From the NCBI RefSeq assembly GCF_007954625.1, contig NZ_CP042420.1, positions 452,501-516,500 on the forward strand: a stretch of 64,000 bases of DNA. Reading direction: 5' to 3'. The DNA is from Leuconostoc lactis. Its GTDB lineage: Bacteria > Bacillota > Bacilli > Lactobacillales > Lactobacillaceae. Positions 10,381 through 19,381 of this stretch are shown piece after piece (position 1 is the stretch's first letter; every line of letters starts with the position of its first letter). The position numbers and the translations under genes were made by a program. Below the pieces are notes generated by a model that searched no databases, was not told the DNA's origin, and saw only the letters and a program-made list of their open reading frames with translations.

Positions 10381-12743
10381 GCCTTAACCTCATAGAGATC
10401 TGTCGGCACGTCATCTAACAAAACAGATGCTTGTTCTTGCGCCAGCATCGTCAACTCGTGCATCGCACGGCTCGCTACCGTATATAACAAACGGCGTTCT
10501 GAATCATCCCCATAACGGGTATTATCTGCATGCCAAATCACGACTGAATCAAATTCTAACCCTTTAGCCAAGTAAGATGGCACAATGATCGCCCCTTGTG
10601 CGAGTCGCTGATTTTCAGATTGGATCAATGTGACCGAGTGATCCCCTAACTGACGAGCCAAGTTTTGGGCATCTTCCAGTGTTTTGGTGATAATGGCCGT
10701 CGATGTTTTCTGTTCAGCATCTGTTGCTAACCGCTGACGGAGTTGTGCCAGCATCGCATCCTCATCAGGTAACACGTACAATTCCGGCTTATTTCCTGCA
10801 CGGTTAAAGGCATCAATATCTTCACCACCTCGCAAAATGTGCTTGGTAAAGTCGGTGATTTGCTGAGTTGACCGATACGTTTGGGTCAATTTAACCGTTT
10901 CAACGCGATCTGAATCAAATAAGGTCGCAAAGTCTTGTTGCAACGTCGTGGCATTATCTTTGGTAAAGATGGCTTGGTTCAAATCACCTAACACCGTGAA
11001 TTTTGCGCGCGGGAAGCTAAACTTCAAAAAGGCCAGTTGGAAAGGCGTGTAATCTTGGATTTCATCAATAAATAAGAAGCGAATATCACGTTCACCATTT
11101 TTTCCGGTAATCAGATCATAAAGATATAGGTAAATGGTCGTGTCGATTAATGATAATTGCTTATTTTTTAGCGCCCCAATCACGCTTTCAACATGGGCGG
11201 TCCAATCTGCCATGGACACACCAAATTTTGACAAATCAATATACTCATGGGCATGACGCAAGAAATCAACAAACTGCGCATTAATATTCAAAAAGCTGCC
11301 CCGTCGAATTTGACGTGCTAATGGCTTTAAAGCACGCGTTACAATTTGTCGTGACAAGAATTGTCGTTCTGCTTTTTCACTCGCAAACTCGCGCTCTTTA
11401 GGGCCTTCACCCAGCTGTGCTAACCGTGTTTTAGCAGCCGCATCTTGCTCTTGATCATCGCCCATCCGGACACGGCCGGCACCAACTAATTCATCATATT
11501 CTTGCTTAGAAAGATTTTCAATTTCAAGTTCAACCCAGTCTTTGCGCATTTCCGTGCCAATTCGTGCACTTAACATCCGCATGAGACTGTCACGTGTTGC
11601 TTCCAACCGTTGGCCCAACTTATAGTTGTCGTTATATTGATAATAAATTTCGGCAATGCGTTCTTTAGTTACCAATGGTTCACCTCGGAACATAATATTG
11701 CGAATACGCATATCTGCGCGGTTCAAATGTTCAGCATACGCGGTAACCGCGTCAAACATCGCCAAACTCCCCTTCGCTAAGTTAATTGCAGCGGAGGTGT
11801 GATCATATTCAAAGCGTTCTTGCAGGGTTTCCACCGCAATCTTTGGTAAACGGCGTGATGCATACTGATAAAATGTCATCTGGACCATATTTTGTTCACC
11901 AAGTTCTGGCAAAACATTATCAATATAGTCATTAAATAATTGGTTTGGACTAAATAACACCACTTGCCCAGACGTCAACTTACCGCGGTAGCGGTACAAC
12001 AAATAGGCAACACGCTGCAGGACAGCCGCCGTCTTCCCCGAACCAGCAGCACCTTGTACAAATAACAAGTCTGCAGCCGTGTTACGAATAATTTTATTCT
12101 GTTCTTTTTGAATAGTTGTGACGATGGACTTCATTTTGGTTGATGATTCACCCGACAAGGCGTTCATCAACATCGCATCCCCAATCGCTTCCTCCGTGTC
12201 AAAGAGTGTGACAATCACACCATCTTCAATCTGGAATTGCCGTTTCAAAGTCACGTTGGCTTGTTGGGTACCATCTGGTGTCAGATAAGACACGTCACCA
12301 ATGCCGCCATCATAGTAAATAGAAGCCACTGGCGCACGCCAATCATATACTAAAAACTTATGGTCTTCATCACTAAATGACCCAAGACCAATATAAATCG
12401 TTTCGGCTTCGCCAGAATCACTTGCTGACTCGCTAAAATCAATCCGCGCAAAGTACGGCCGCTCAATTTGCTTCGTCAACGTGGCAAAGCGTTGTTCTGC
12501 TCGTGTCTTAGAATTTTCTCGTTCAGAAAGCATTTGTTGCTGTTGCCGAATTGAGGCGGCTGTCTCGACAATCCCAGAATAAGTGTCCGTCTTGAGGCGA
12601 ACATCCCCCCAACTCTGGGCAACATTATTAATGTTTTTATTTGTTCGTTTAATTTCAGCCTCAGTTGTGTGCAATGCTTTGTTCATTGCTGTTAGCGTTT
12701 TGTTCAAGTATTTTGTTTCATCAGTTTTAATTTCGTTGGCCAA
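10377..12743 (-). CDS. helD: HelD-type UvrD/Rep family helicase
   Basis: RNA polymerase-recycling ATPase of the HelD family (helicase superfamily 1 fold). Walker A is in VQGAAGSGKTAAVLQRVAYLLY-like sequence (GAAGSGKT); LFIDEIQDYTPFQ is Walker B; QTYRSTQQI and the C-terminal KGLEFDSVVIW are further SF1 motifs. The N-terminal part contains the coiled-coil arm expected for inserting into RNA polymerase. The open frame runs upstream through tRNA-Glu, so the start must be internal. I place it at TTG 12743 because a TATAAT at 12778-12783 (complement) puts transcription start near 12771. This gives 788 residues, normal for HelD. The ribosome site (GAAGAGAG) is weak, so the start is uncertain. Confidence 0.88.
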   Translation of the reverse strand: MANEIKTDETKYLNKTLTAMNKALHTTEAEIKRTNKNINNVAQSWGDVRLKTDTYSGIVETAASIRQQQQMLSERENSKTRAEQRFATLTKQIERPYFARIDFSESASDSGEAETIYIGLGSFSDEDHKFLVYDWRAPVASIYYDGGIGDVSYLTPDGTQQANVTLKRQFQIEDGVIVTLFDTEEAIGDAMLMNALSGESSTKMKSIVTTIQKEQNKIIRNTAADLLFVQGAAGSGKTAAVLQRVAYLLYRYRGKLTSGQVVLFSPNQLFNDYIDNVLPELGEQNMVQMTFYQYASRRLPKIAVETLQERFEYDHTSAAINLAKGSLAMFDAVTAYAEHLNRADMRIRNIMFRGEPLVTKERIAEIYYQYNDNYKLGQRLEATRDSLMRMLSARIGTEMRKDWVELEIENLSKQEYDELVGAGRVRMGDDQEQDAAAKTRLAQLGEGPKEREFASEKAERQFLSRQIVTRALKPLARQIRRGSFLNINAQFVDFLRHAHEYIDLSKFGVSMADWTAHVESVIGALKNKQLSLIDTTIYLYLYDLITGKNGERDIRFLFIDEIQDYTPFQLAFLKFSFPRAKFTVLGDLNQAIFTKDNATTLQQDFATLFDSDRVETVKLTQTYRSTQQITDFTKHILRGGEDIDAFNRAGNKPELYVLPDEDAMLAQLRQRLATDAEQKTSTAIITKTLEDAQNLARQLGDHSVTLIQSENQRLAQGAIIVPSYLAKGLEFDSVVIWHADNTRYGDDSERRLLYTVASRAMHELTMLAQEQASVLLDDVPTDLYEVKA

Positions 12744-12777
12744 AATCCGTCTCGCTCTCTTCAAATTCAGTGCTTTA

Positions 12778-12806
12778 ATTATACGCTTTATCCAGCCAGA
12801 ACACAA
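12778..12806 (-). promoter_or_regulatory. helD promoter
   Basis: -10 TATAAT (complement of 12778-12783), 17-bp spacer, weak -35 TTGTGT that overlaps the U-tract of the terminator immediately upstream. Confidence 0.6.
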
Positions 12807-12839
12807 AAAAGCACCAACCAATAATTGGTCAGTGCTTTT
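12804..12839 (-). terminator. second terminator between tRNA-Glu and helD
   Basis: 12-bp stem GCACTGACCAAT / ATTGGTTGGTGC on the minus strand (12811-12836, including two wobble pairs) followed by TTTTTT. It insulates helD from tRNA transcription. Confidence 0.8.
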
Positions 12840-12845
12840 GGATAC

Positions 12846-12873
12846 ATAAAAAGCCGCAACCGAAGTTGCGACT
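12846..12873 (-). terminator. tRNA-Glu terminator
   Basis: Minus strand GTCGCAAC-TTCG-GTTGCGGC (12853-12872) followed by TTTTT. Confidence 0.85.
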
Positions 12874-12878
12874 TGATA

Positions 12879-12950
12879 TAGCTCGTGAGAGAATCGAACT
12901 CTCGATTCCGCCGTGAAAGGGCAGCGTCTTAGCCACTTGACCAACGAGCC
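12879..12950 (-). tRNA. trnE: tRNA-Glu (UUC)
   Basis: Cloverleaf on the minus strand: acceptor GGCTCGT pairs with ACGAGCT (one G-U), anticodon loop CTTTCAC gives anticodon UUC, and the T arm is GAGAG-TTCGATT-CTCTC. 72 nt, discriminator A, no encoded CCA. Transcribed alone from its own promoter. Confidence 0.96.
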
Positions 12951-12989
12951 ATGGTCAGTGATGTTTGATCTGTATCAAACAACTATATT

Positions 12990-13018
12990 AGTATAGCAAG
13001 AAATCAAAACGCCGTCAA
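12990..13018 (-). promoter_or_regulatory. tRNA-Glu promoter
   Basis: -35 TTGACG (complement of 13013-13018), 17-bp spacer, -10 TATACT (complement of 12990-12995). Confidence 0.85.
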
Positions 13019-13074
13019 CACTTTTTATCAAAAAATGTCATCAATTTTTACAATTTATTTGCCTTCACATTGGT

Positions 13075-14322
13075 TTACTCAAATTGTGACGCTTTTGGTT
13101 TCATCGTTAAGAGTTGAGTTGGCTCAACTGGCCGTGGCGCGTTCGCAACGTTGTGCTTATAGTATTGCCATGGCACTTTGGGATCAAACTCTGGATCAGT
13201 TGTAATAGGCAAACCATTTCTAAAGCGTGTCAATAACCACTTTTCTAGTGGCTTTGGCACCCCTAACAACCCAAAATCAGCTGGTGAAACCGCATACCGA
13301 ATAGCTTGTATGTCATGTTGTGCCACCTTTTGTACCCAGTTTGGTTCCACAATCAATTCACGTCCTAAGGCCGCAAACGTCACCCCTTCATCCATCAAAC
13401 GTTCAACTTGTTCTGGTTGCTTCAATAGACCAGCCACCATAATCGGGAAGTCTGCTGGTAATGCCTGCTTATAATGTGAAATAATCATGGCCGTGTCTGT
13501 TTTATCTCTGAAAGGTGTTTGAAAAGCATCTTTCAATGATAAATGTAAATAGTCCACCGGCACTGCTGCAATTTTTTTGGCAAATGCTAACGAATCCGCT
13601 AGCGTAATCCCTGGTGTCATCGGTTCTTCCGGCGATTGGCGGTAACCTAACAAAAACGGCCGATCAGCATATTTATCAATGGTTTGCGCTACTTTGGCCG
13701 TCACAGCTAAGCCAAAACGCTCACGTTTTTCTAACGAGCCACCCCAAATATCATCCCGCCGGTTACTATCTGGTGAAAAAAACTGTTGCATCAAATATAA
13801 GTTCGCCCCATGCAACTCGACGCCATCAAATCCTGCTAAGATGGCACGTCGTGTGGCCTGTGCAAAATCATCAATCGTTTGCACAATTTCATCATGCGTT
13901 AATGCCCGTGGTGTTTCGTGATCACCTTTTGGATAAGGCTGTGCTGAAGCCGAAACAGGGGTTTTGCCACGTAAAATCGCACTTGTCGATTGGCGACCAG
14001 CAGAAAAAATTTGTAAAATGGCTTTCGCACCACCAGATTGAATCGCACTTGCTAATCGGCGCAAACCAGGAATATTATCATCATGCGCCGCTGAAAGGCC
14101 GCCCTCCCAACCGCGGCCTAATTCGTTCACATAAGCCACTTCGGTCACAATCATCCCCGGCCCTTGTGCACGTAATTGATAAAAATGCAATTCATTATCT
14201 GATACACTACCATCTTCTAGTGACGAGCGTAATGTCGTTGGCGCCATCACCACGCGGTTACGCACCGTCATCGCTTTATTTTTAAAGGTATAGTTGTCTA
14301 AAAAATCATAATTTATTTGCAT
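13075..14322 (-). CDS. Old Yellow Enzyme-family NADH:flavin oxidoreductase
   Basis: FMN-dependent TIM-barrel oxidoreductase of the OYE/YqiG type. YTFKNKAMTVRNRVVMAPTT opens the barrel, GFDGVELHGANLYLMQQFFSP and NRRDDIWGGSLEKRERF are the family core, and GVTFAALGRELIVEPNW is the FMN-phosphate region. 415 residues. I choose the ATG giving MQINYDFLDNYTF; TATAAT lies only 6 nt upstream of it (complement of 14329-14334) and there is no Shine-Dalgarno, which suggests a leaderless message. However, no convincing -35 is visible. It follows the Rgg-like regulator gene on the same strand. Confidence 0.9.
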   Translation of the reverse strand: MQINYDFLDNYTFKNKAMTVRNRVVMAPTTLRSSLEDGSVSDNELHFYQLRAQGPGMIVTEVAYVNELGRGWEGGLSAAHDDNIPGLRRLASAIQSGGAKAILQIFSAGRQSTSAILRGKTPVSASAQPYPKGDHETPRALTHDEIVQTIDDFAQATRRAILAGFDGVELHGANLYLMQQFFSPDSNRRDDIWGGSLEKRERFGLAVTAKVAQTIDKYADRPFLLGYRQSPEEPMTPGITLADSLAFAKKIAAVPVDYLHLSLKDAFQTPFRDKTDTAMIISHYKQALPADFPIMVAGLLKQPEQVERLMDEGVTFAALGRELIVEPNWVQKVAQHDIQAIRYAVSPADFGLLGVPKPLEKWLLTRFRNGLPITTDPEFDPKVPWQYYKHNVANAPRPVEPTQLLTMKPKASQFE

Positions 14323-14338
14323 AAGTCTATTATACAAG

Positions 14339-14383
14339 AAAAAGCAATTATCGTACGGCGTTGGTGACGAGAATTGCTTTTTC
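14339..14383 (-). terminator. terminator of the Rgg-like gene
   Basis: Minus strand AAAAAGCAATT and AATTGCTTTTT arms, with an inner TCGT/ACGA pair around a 12-nt loop. The hairpin includes the last codons of the regulator gene, and the trailing T-run precedes the oxidoreductase -10. Confidence 0.6.
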
Positions 14384-15262
14384 GAAATGGTCAAAATCAT
14401 GGTACAGTAACTTTTCATAACTGAGCCATTGGTCTGCTGGTTGGATAAAATAAACTAGCTCAATTAATTTACTGTACAACATTTTGGCTGTGGCGGTCTG
14501 ATCTTGTAAAATGGCTTGAATCACAGCGACAATTTTTTTAATGAATTGCGCATGCCAAGCTAATGCATCAGTTGGGACGGTCGCAATTTGTGTCACAAGC
14601 TGCATACTTGTGGTCATATCTTGCTGTTGCAGGGTTGCCATCAACATTTTGTATTGCATTTCAACTAAAAAATTTGTCAAATAAGGCGCTACGTCCTGAC
14701 TATCTGCCAATCGCTGCATCAGGGCTGCTTGGGCTTTAGGAAAATTCATTTGTAGTTGGTCATAAGTTAAATGTGGCATCACCACTAAAAAAAGCGCGAG
14801 TTCAGTTGCTGTCCGGTACGTTGAGGCACACAAAATACCGGTTATCAGTGGCAACAACGGCTGAATTTGTGCTCGTTCTTCATCATAATCAACGGTTTGC
14901 TGTACTTGACGCAACACCTGCACCAATGGTGCATAATCATGCACTTGCGTCGCAACTTGTGCGGCTATTTGTAATTGTTCTGATTGTGACAAACCTTGCT
15001 GTACCGGCTTTTTGCCCATTTTTTGGCAAGTCTCTTCTTGTAAGACACGTGCATACATCAAAAAATCAGTCAAATTAACGTGTAAGACATTGAGGATAGA
15101 TAACAACCGCGTCATCCCCAAATCACCCGCGCCGTTAAGATAAGCATAAAAACGACTACGTGAAATATTGGCTTCCGTCAAAATACGCTTAACCGGCACC
15201 CGTTTTTCATGCACAAAAAACTTTAATGCCTGATTATAGTATTGGCTCTCTAACATTGTCAT
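14348..15262 (-). CDS. Rgg/GadR/MutR-like transcriptional regulator
   Basis: 304 residues. An N-terminal helix-turn-helix (about residues 10-65, with VPVKRILTEANISRSRFYAYLNG) is followed by a long all-helical domain, the layout of Rgg-type regulators that sense peptides. The ATG at 15262 has GGAGG (complement of 15269-15273) 6 nt upstream. A strong promoter precedes it. I looked for a short hydrophobic peptide gene beside it, as Rgg proteins often have, and see none in the 150-bp upstream gap. It may control the oxidoreductase or the LysM protein next to it; that is inference from position only. Confidence 0.75.
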   Translation of the reverse strand: MTMLESQYYNQALKFFVHEKRVPVKRILTEANISRSRFYAYLNGAGDLGMTRLLSILNVLHVNLTDFLMYARVLQEETCQKMGKKPVQQGLSQSEQLQIAAQVATQVHDYAPLVQVLRQVQQTVDYDEERAQIQPLLPLITGILCASTYRTATELALFLVVMPHLTYDQLQMNFPKAQAALMQRLADSQDVAPYLTNFLVEMQYKMLMATLQQQDMTTSMQLVTQIATVPTDALAWHAQFIKKIVAVIQAILQDQTATAKMLYSKLIELVYFIQPADQWLSYEKLLYHDFDHFEKAILVTNAVR

Positions 15263-15298
15263 CGTTCCCCTCCCCAAAGGCCCTCTTGCGTTGATACA

Positions 15299-15327
15299 AG
15301 TATACCGACTGGCTAAAAAGGTGTCAA
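15299..15327 (-). promoter_or_regulatory. promoter of the Rgg-like gene
   Basis: -35 TTGACA (complement of 15322-15327), 17-bp spacer, -10 TATACT (complement of 15299-15304); close to consensus. Confidence 0.85.
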
Positions 15328-15350
15328 ACAAGTCCAGCCAAAATGGCAAC

Positions 15351-15378
15351 AAAAAAAGATCACCGCAGTGATCTTTTA
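15351..15378 (-). terminator. terminator of the LysM protein gene
   Basis: AAAAGATCAC (15354-15363), loop cgca, GTGATCTTTT (15368-15377), with flanking A-run giving a U-tract on the minus strand. Confidence 0.85.
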
Positions 15379-15410
15379 AAGTATAAAGTCGGGCGTATTC
15401 ACGCTAAATT

Positions 15411-16037
15411 TTAATACCAACCAGTTGCTTGTGAGTGTGCCCAAGCGTTTTCGGCTGTACCATAACGTGCTGCAATATAAGCCTTCATGGCATTCAATTG
15501 GTCGTTATAGTCGGCTGAGTTACCACCGTAAACGGCACGTGCTTGTGCTGACAATTGACCGATACCATAGTATTGACCGTTACGTGCATGCACGTTACCA
15601 CCAGATTCGCGCGCAATCAAAGCATTCAAAGCAGCTGAAGATGATACTTGTGGTGCAGCTTGGCGAACAGGCGCTGCAGCGGGTGCTTGTTGTACCGGCG
15701 CTTGTTTTACTGGTGCGGCAACAGGTGCTGCAGGTGCTTGTGCCACTGGTGTTTGTGCTGGTGCAGCGGTTGCTTGTGACGCAGCTGCTTCAGCAAAAGT
15801 TAAGTGTTGACCAACAAAGATCAAGTTCACATCAGTGATGTTGTTCTTAGCAGCGATGTCTTCAACTGTTGTGTTGTATTCACTTGACAACTTGTTCAAT
15901 GTGTCGCCAGCCTTAACAACATAGTCTGTTGGACGGTTTTGTGAATCTGTTGTGTCGGCGCTAGCATGTGATGCACCGAAAGCAAATGCGCTGGCTACAC
16001 CAGCAGCAACTGTTAATGTCTTTTTAAAACTAAGCAT
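15411..16037 (-). CDS. secreted LysM protein with Apf-type C-terminal domain
   Basis: Cell-wall protein of 208 residues. Signal peptide at about 1-27 (hydrophobic core AAGVASAFAFGAS, cleavage after HASA), a LysM peptidoglycan-binding domain at about 37-81 (YVVKAGDTLNKLSSEYN), an Ala/Pro/Gln/Val-rich linker (about 86-135), and a transglycosylase-like domain ending ATGWY as in aggregation-promoting factors. ALIARESGGNVHARN includes the Glu of lysozyme-like enzymes; the ending WAHSQATGWY is typical of Apf. It likely trims or shapes peptidoglycan. The linker has scattered Thr/Ser, making it a plausible target of the GtfA/GtfB pair, though this is inference. Confidence 0.85.
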   Translation of the reverse strand: MLSFKKTLTVAAGVASAFAFGASHASADTTDSQNRPTDYVVKAGDTLNKLSSEYNTTVEDIAAKNNITDVNLIFVGQHLTFAEAAASQATAAPAQTPVAQAPAAPVAAPVKQAPVQQAPAAAPVRQAAPQVSSSAALNALIARESGGNVHARNGQYYGIGQLSAQARAVYGGNSADYNDQLNAMKAYIAARYGTAENAWAHSQATGWY

Positions 16038-16187
16038 GAAATATATACCTCTTATTGGATTGATTTAAGTTTTTCTTACGATATGTTACGTAGAGTATTC
16101 TATGCTTTAAATATAATAAGCAAACATCGGGATGATGTCAGTTATATTACGCACTGTTATTTACTAAACTTTAACAATCCAATTTGT

Positions 16188-17696
16188 TCAATATTTCAGG
16201 TTGAAGGCGAGTTTTGGGGCAGTTGGGAGCTGTTGATGCGTTTTAAAATAGGCCGTGAGCAATTCTTGTACGGACCGATCATCACTAAAAACAGTCGGTG
16301 CTTGTTGATAAGCCGCATAATTGCCACCACCAACAGCACGATAACTATTCATAGCAATAGTTATCGTGTCATCATCTTGCACTGCTTGTCCGTTAAACCG
16401 CATTGCCGTCACCCGTTGCCCAACTGGTTGCGTGATATCAAACGTGTACTGCAACCCATACACCAAATCATAGTTATAGTGTTCAACTTTAGGCTGAAGC
16501 CAAGCTGGATTAATCGCCAGCTGGCCGTTTTCTTCTAATATAAAGTAGTCTGCAGTGTGTTCTAAACTAGCCCGCAACGCGCGACCCGTGATCTGCTTAG
16601 TGACTAAGGTGTTATCAAAGGGATAGTTTTGCAAAATTTGTCGTAACGTGACATTGACCGGTAAACTCACCGGATTATTGTTTAAACTCACCAGCGTCAC
16701 ATCAGCTTGAGAGGCTGCGAGTTGTACGGCAGCAATCCACTGCAAAATAGGATGACCAAATTGCGCTAATTGCAAGGGTGCTGCCGGTGGTACTGGCGTA
16801 TTTAATGTCGCAATCGGTTGGTCCAGCCACGCCTCAACTTGTTGTTGTAACGGCGCGAGGGCTGTGACGATGTCCGGACGTGCGCTGTCACCAACTGGTT
16901 TCGTTTCAGCAGTAAAATACCATTGATCCTGATGCTTTTGACCTGTTATCACTGCAAATTTTTTCGCTTGGTTGGGTAGTTGTAGCGTTAACACCCCATT
17001 GATCACTTGCGGTTGCACGTCGCCATGCTGGTGTGCGGTTAGTAAGATGTCTAAATCAAGCGCTTGCGTTAATGCCCACGCCATATTTTCTGTCGTGTCA
17101 CTCAGTAACTGACCAGTGGTCAAATCGCGTTCATAACCCCCATGATAAAGCCCAATCACCACATCAGCATGTGCTCGTAAATAAGCAACGGTTTGTTGTG
17201 CCTGGTGCAATGGTGCGGTAATTTTAATGCCGTTTAAATGGTCTGGTTGCTCCCAAATATTGATGTAATCGGTGACTAAGCCCATTAACCCAATCCGTGT
17301 CCCATCCCCTAGCGTCTTAATTTGTGCGGGGTACAAGGTGTGGCCGTTCAAATCCGTCACATTTTCGGCAATCACCGTTGCATCCAAGCGCGCCAAATGT
17401 TGCTGGAGGGCATCATAGCCAAAATTAAAATCATGATTTCCTAGGGTCACATAATCGTAACCCGCCAGATTCATGGCCGTCGCCACGGCATCTTGTGTCG
17501 GATGTTGTTGTAAATATTGCAACATTGGTGAGCCTTGAAACATATCGCCACCATCAATAATAAGCGTTTGCGCATCTTTTTGAAAATGGGCGGCTGCATT
17601 GGCTAATCCTAACGGCTGCGTACCAACTTGTATGTAGTCTGTTGGGAGTAAATAGCCATGGACGTCAGATGTATAATACAACTTAAATTGTTTCAT
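16188..17696 (-). CDS. 5'-nucleotidase/UshA-like metallophosphoesterase
   Basis: Two-domain phosphoesterase of 502 residues. Metal-site motifs appear in order: YTSDVHGYL, DGGDMFQGSP, LGNHDFNFGYD, LYHGGYERD and LLTAHQHGDV, followed by the 5_nucleotid_C domain (about 300-490, RALRASLEHTADY, AMNSYRAVGGGNY). No signal peptide, so it probably acts in the cytoplasm. It closes the phosphonate-type transporter gene set, 42 nt after phnE2, suggesting it removes phosphate from, or processes, the imported compound. A strong terminator lies between it and phnE2, so expression probably depends on read-through. GGAGG (17702-17706, complement) is 5 nt from the ATG. Confidence 0.88.
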   Translation of the reverse strand: MKQFKLYYTSDVHGYLLPTDYIQVGTQPLGLANAAAHFQKDAQTLIIDGGDMFQGSPMLQYLQQHPTQDAVATAMNLAGYDYVTLGNHDFNFGYDALQQHLARLDATVIAENVTDLNGHTLYPAQIKTLGDGTRIGLMGLVTDYINIWEQPDHLNGIKITAPLHQAQQTVAYLRAHADVVIGLYHGGYERDLTTGQLLSDTTENMAWALTQALDLDILLTAHQHGDVQPQVINGVLTLQLPNQAKKFAVITGQKHQDQWYFTAETKPVGDSARPDIVTALAPLQQQVEAWLDQPIATLNTPVPPAAPLQLAQFGHPILQWIAAVQLAASQADVTLVSLNNNPVSLPVNVTLRQILQNYPFDNTLVTKQITGRALRASLEHTADYFILEENGQLAINPAWLQPKVEHYNYDLVYGLQYTFDITQPVGQRVTAMRFNGQAVQDDDTITIAMNSYRAVGGGNYAAYQQAPTVFSDDRSVQELLTAYFKTHQQLPTAPKLAFNLKY

Positions 17697-17707
17697 TGTC
17701 TCCTCCT

Positions 17708-17731
17708 AAAAAAAGACGACCTTGGTCGCCT
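17708..17731 (-). terminator. intra-operon terminator before the phosphoesterase gene
   Basis: Minus strand GGCGACC-AA-GGTCGTC stem (about 17715-17730) followed by TTTTTTT that directly abuts the AGGAGGAG ribosome site of the next gene. Probable attenuator, since the gap has no room for another promoter. Confidence 0.8.
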
Positions 17732-17738
17732 AGTTGTC

Positions 17739-18548
17739 CTAGCCCCGTAAAATCTTTTGTCGTAATTTATCCGACAAAATTTCCACGACAAAGACCAAAA
17801 TGAAGAGTCCGATTAAAATAGCGCCTACTTGATGCCAATGATAAGCACTCAGTGCAAAAATCATTGGCGCTCCAATACCACCAGCACCGACAAGCCCTAA
17901 AATAGTCGCTTCCCGTAAATTCATATCAAATCGGTACACTAAAATTGAAATAAAATCTGGTCCCAGTTGTGGTAAAACGCCGTAGCGAATTTTCTGGAAA
18001 AAAGTTGACCCAAACGCATCCAATGATTCCAAAATACCGGGATCCAAATCCTCAATTGTTTCAATAAATAACTTCGAAATCATTCCAATTGAAACCACCG
18101 CCAGCGTCATCACGCCAGCAAACGGCCCAGGACCCGTGACCCGAATAAACATCAAACCATAAACTAATGACGGAATTGTCCGAATGGCCATAATGATAAA
18201 ACGGGTCACAATTACAACCGGTCGCGGCACAATATTAGTCGCTGATACAAATGATAGCGGCACAGCAATCACTGCCCCAACCAAAGTCCCAAGAAATGCA
18301 ATGGCGATTGTTTGTAAAATCAAGTAGGCAACACCACTGTCACCTAAGCCAAACAGCAATTGTGTATCCGGTGTAACAAGCCCCATTAAAATACTTTGGC
18401 CAATGTCAAAACCTTTAGCGGTCATGTCTGCACCCTTTAGTGCCGGCGACGATAACCCAACTAAAACAAGCAATACCAGCGCAATCAGGGCATATTGACG
18501 GCCACGGCGTGGTGCTTGATTGAGAACTGACGTTAATTTTTGATTCAT
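17739..18548 (-). CDS. phnE: phosphonate-type ABC transporter permease 2
   Basis: Membrane permease of 269 residues with about six hydrophobic segments. The EAA-like cytoplasmic loop is seen around ESLDAFGSTFFQKIRYGVLPQ, and the C-terminal half has the PhnE pattern FDMNLREATILGLVGAGGIGAPM. It lies 11 nt after the other permease gene; the pair should form the heterodimeric channel energised by PhnC. The substrate may be phosphonate, phosphite or a phosphate ester. Confidence 0.9.
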   Translation of the reverse strand: MNQKLTSVLNQAPRRGRQYALIALVLLVLVGLSSPALKGADMTAKGFDIGQSILMGLVTPDTQLLFGLGDSGVAYLILQTIAIAFLGTLVGAVIAVPLSFVSATNIVPRPVVIVTRFIIMAIRTIPSLVYGLMFIRVTGPGPFAGVMTLAVVSIGMISKLFIETIEDLDPGILESLDAFGSTFFQKIRYGVLPQLGPDFISILVYRFDMNLREATILGLVGAGGIGAPMIFALSAYHWHQVGAILIGLFILVFVVEILSDKLRQKILRG

Positions 18549-18559
18549 CTGCTCTCCCC

Positions 18560-19381
18560 TTAACTCAAATAGCGACGTAATTGTTGACTAACCATCTCAA
18601 TCACGATCACAGCGACAAAGATTGATAGCAAAATCATGCCCACACTTTGAAATTCTCGCCAGCCAATTTTTTCGTTCAAAATCATCCCAATACCACCAGC
18701 GCCAACATAGCCTAAAATAGCGGCGTAACGCACATTACCTTCAAACGCAAATAACGACGTTGATAAATAAGTCGGTAGAATTTGTGGCAAGATGGTGGTT
18801 ACAAACGCCCGCGGTGCGCTGGCGCCAGTAGCGATTAACGCTTCATAAGCCCCCATATTCACCGTTTCAATATATTCAAATAATTGCTTCCCAACAAACG
18901 AGAAACTAAAAAGGAAAATAGCCACGGTACCGGCAAAGGTGCCCAATCCGAAAATATAAGTCGCAATCAAGGCTGCCACCAATGTTGGAATCGTTCGCAC
19001 AACGGTCAAAATAAAGCGCACCACTAAGTTGACTAGTCGATGATTCATGACGTTATGCGCAGCTAAAATGGCAAATGGCAAAGCCAGCGCCGCCCCAAAA
19101 AACGAACCAAAAAATGACATTTGAATCGTGACCAACAACGGTTGCCACACTTGTGAAAAATAGGCCAAATTGGGTGGCCACATGCTCGCCAGAATTTGCC
19201 AAAAACCGACAAAATTAGTCACTAAAGTGACTAAACTAAACCCAGTTACCCATACCGAGAGACTAATACCAATCAACAATAAAACGATAATGAGTGGCAA
19301 TCGCGTAAATTTTTGTGAAACCACTTTACCGTTAGCTAACTGATAGCTTTCGGCTTCAAATAATTTATCATACCAGCCCAT
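18560..19381 (-). CDS. phnE: phosphonate-type ABC transporter permease 1
   Basis: Membrane permease of 273 residues, paralogous to the following gene. It carries the EAA-like loop YEALIATGASAPRAFVTTIL and the PhnE-type C-terminal pattern GNVRYAAILGYVGAGGIGMIL. The ATG shares one base with the phnC stop (TAATG), so translation is coupled. It has a slightly longer cytoplasmic N-terminus than permease 2. Confidence 0.9.
   Translation of the reverse strand: MGWYDKLFEAESYQLANGKVVSQKFTRLPLIIVLLLIGISLSVWVTGFSLVTLVTNFVGFWQILASMWPPNLAYFSQVWQPLLVTIQMSFFGSFFGAALALPFAILAAHNVMNHRLVNLVVRFILTVVRTIPTLVAALIATYIFGLGTFAGTVAIFLFSFSFVGKQLFEYIETVNMGAYEALIATGASAPRAFVTTILPQILPTYLSTSLFAFEGNVRYAAILGYVGAGGIGMILNEKIGWREFQSVGMILLSIFVAVIVIEMVSQQLRRYLS

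Noticed and set aside
12744..12944. N-terminal extension of the HelD frame up to 12944
   Set aside because: The first codons are tRNA-Glu sequence, two terminators and the helD promoter lie within it, and the predicted transcript starts near 12771.
15263..15410. Short hydrophobic pheromone gene beside the Rgg-like regulator
   Set aside because: The gap holds a promoter and a terminator; no short frame with a ribosome site and hydrophobic C-terminus is present on either strand.
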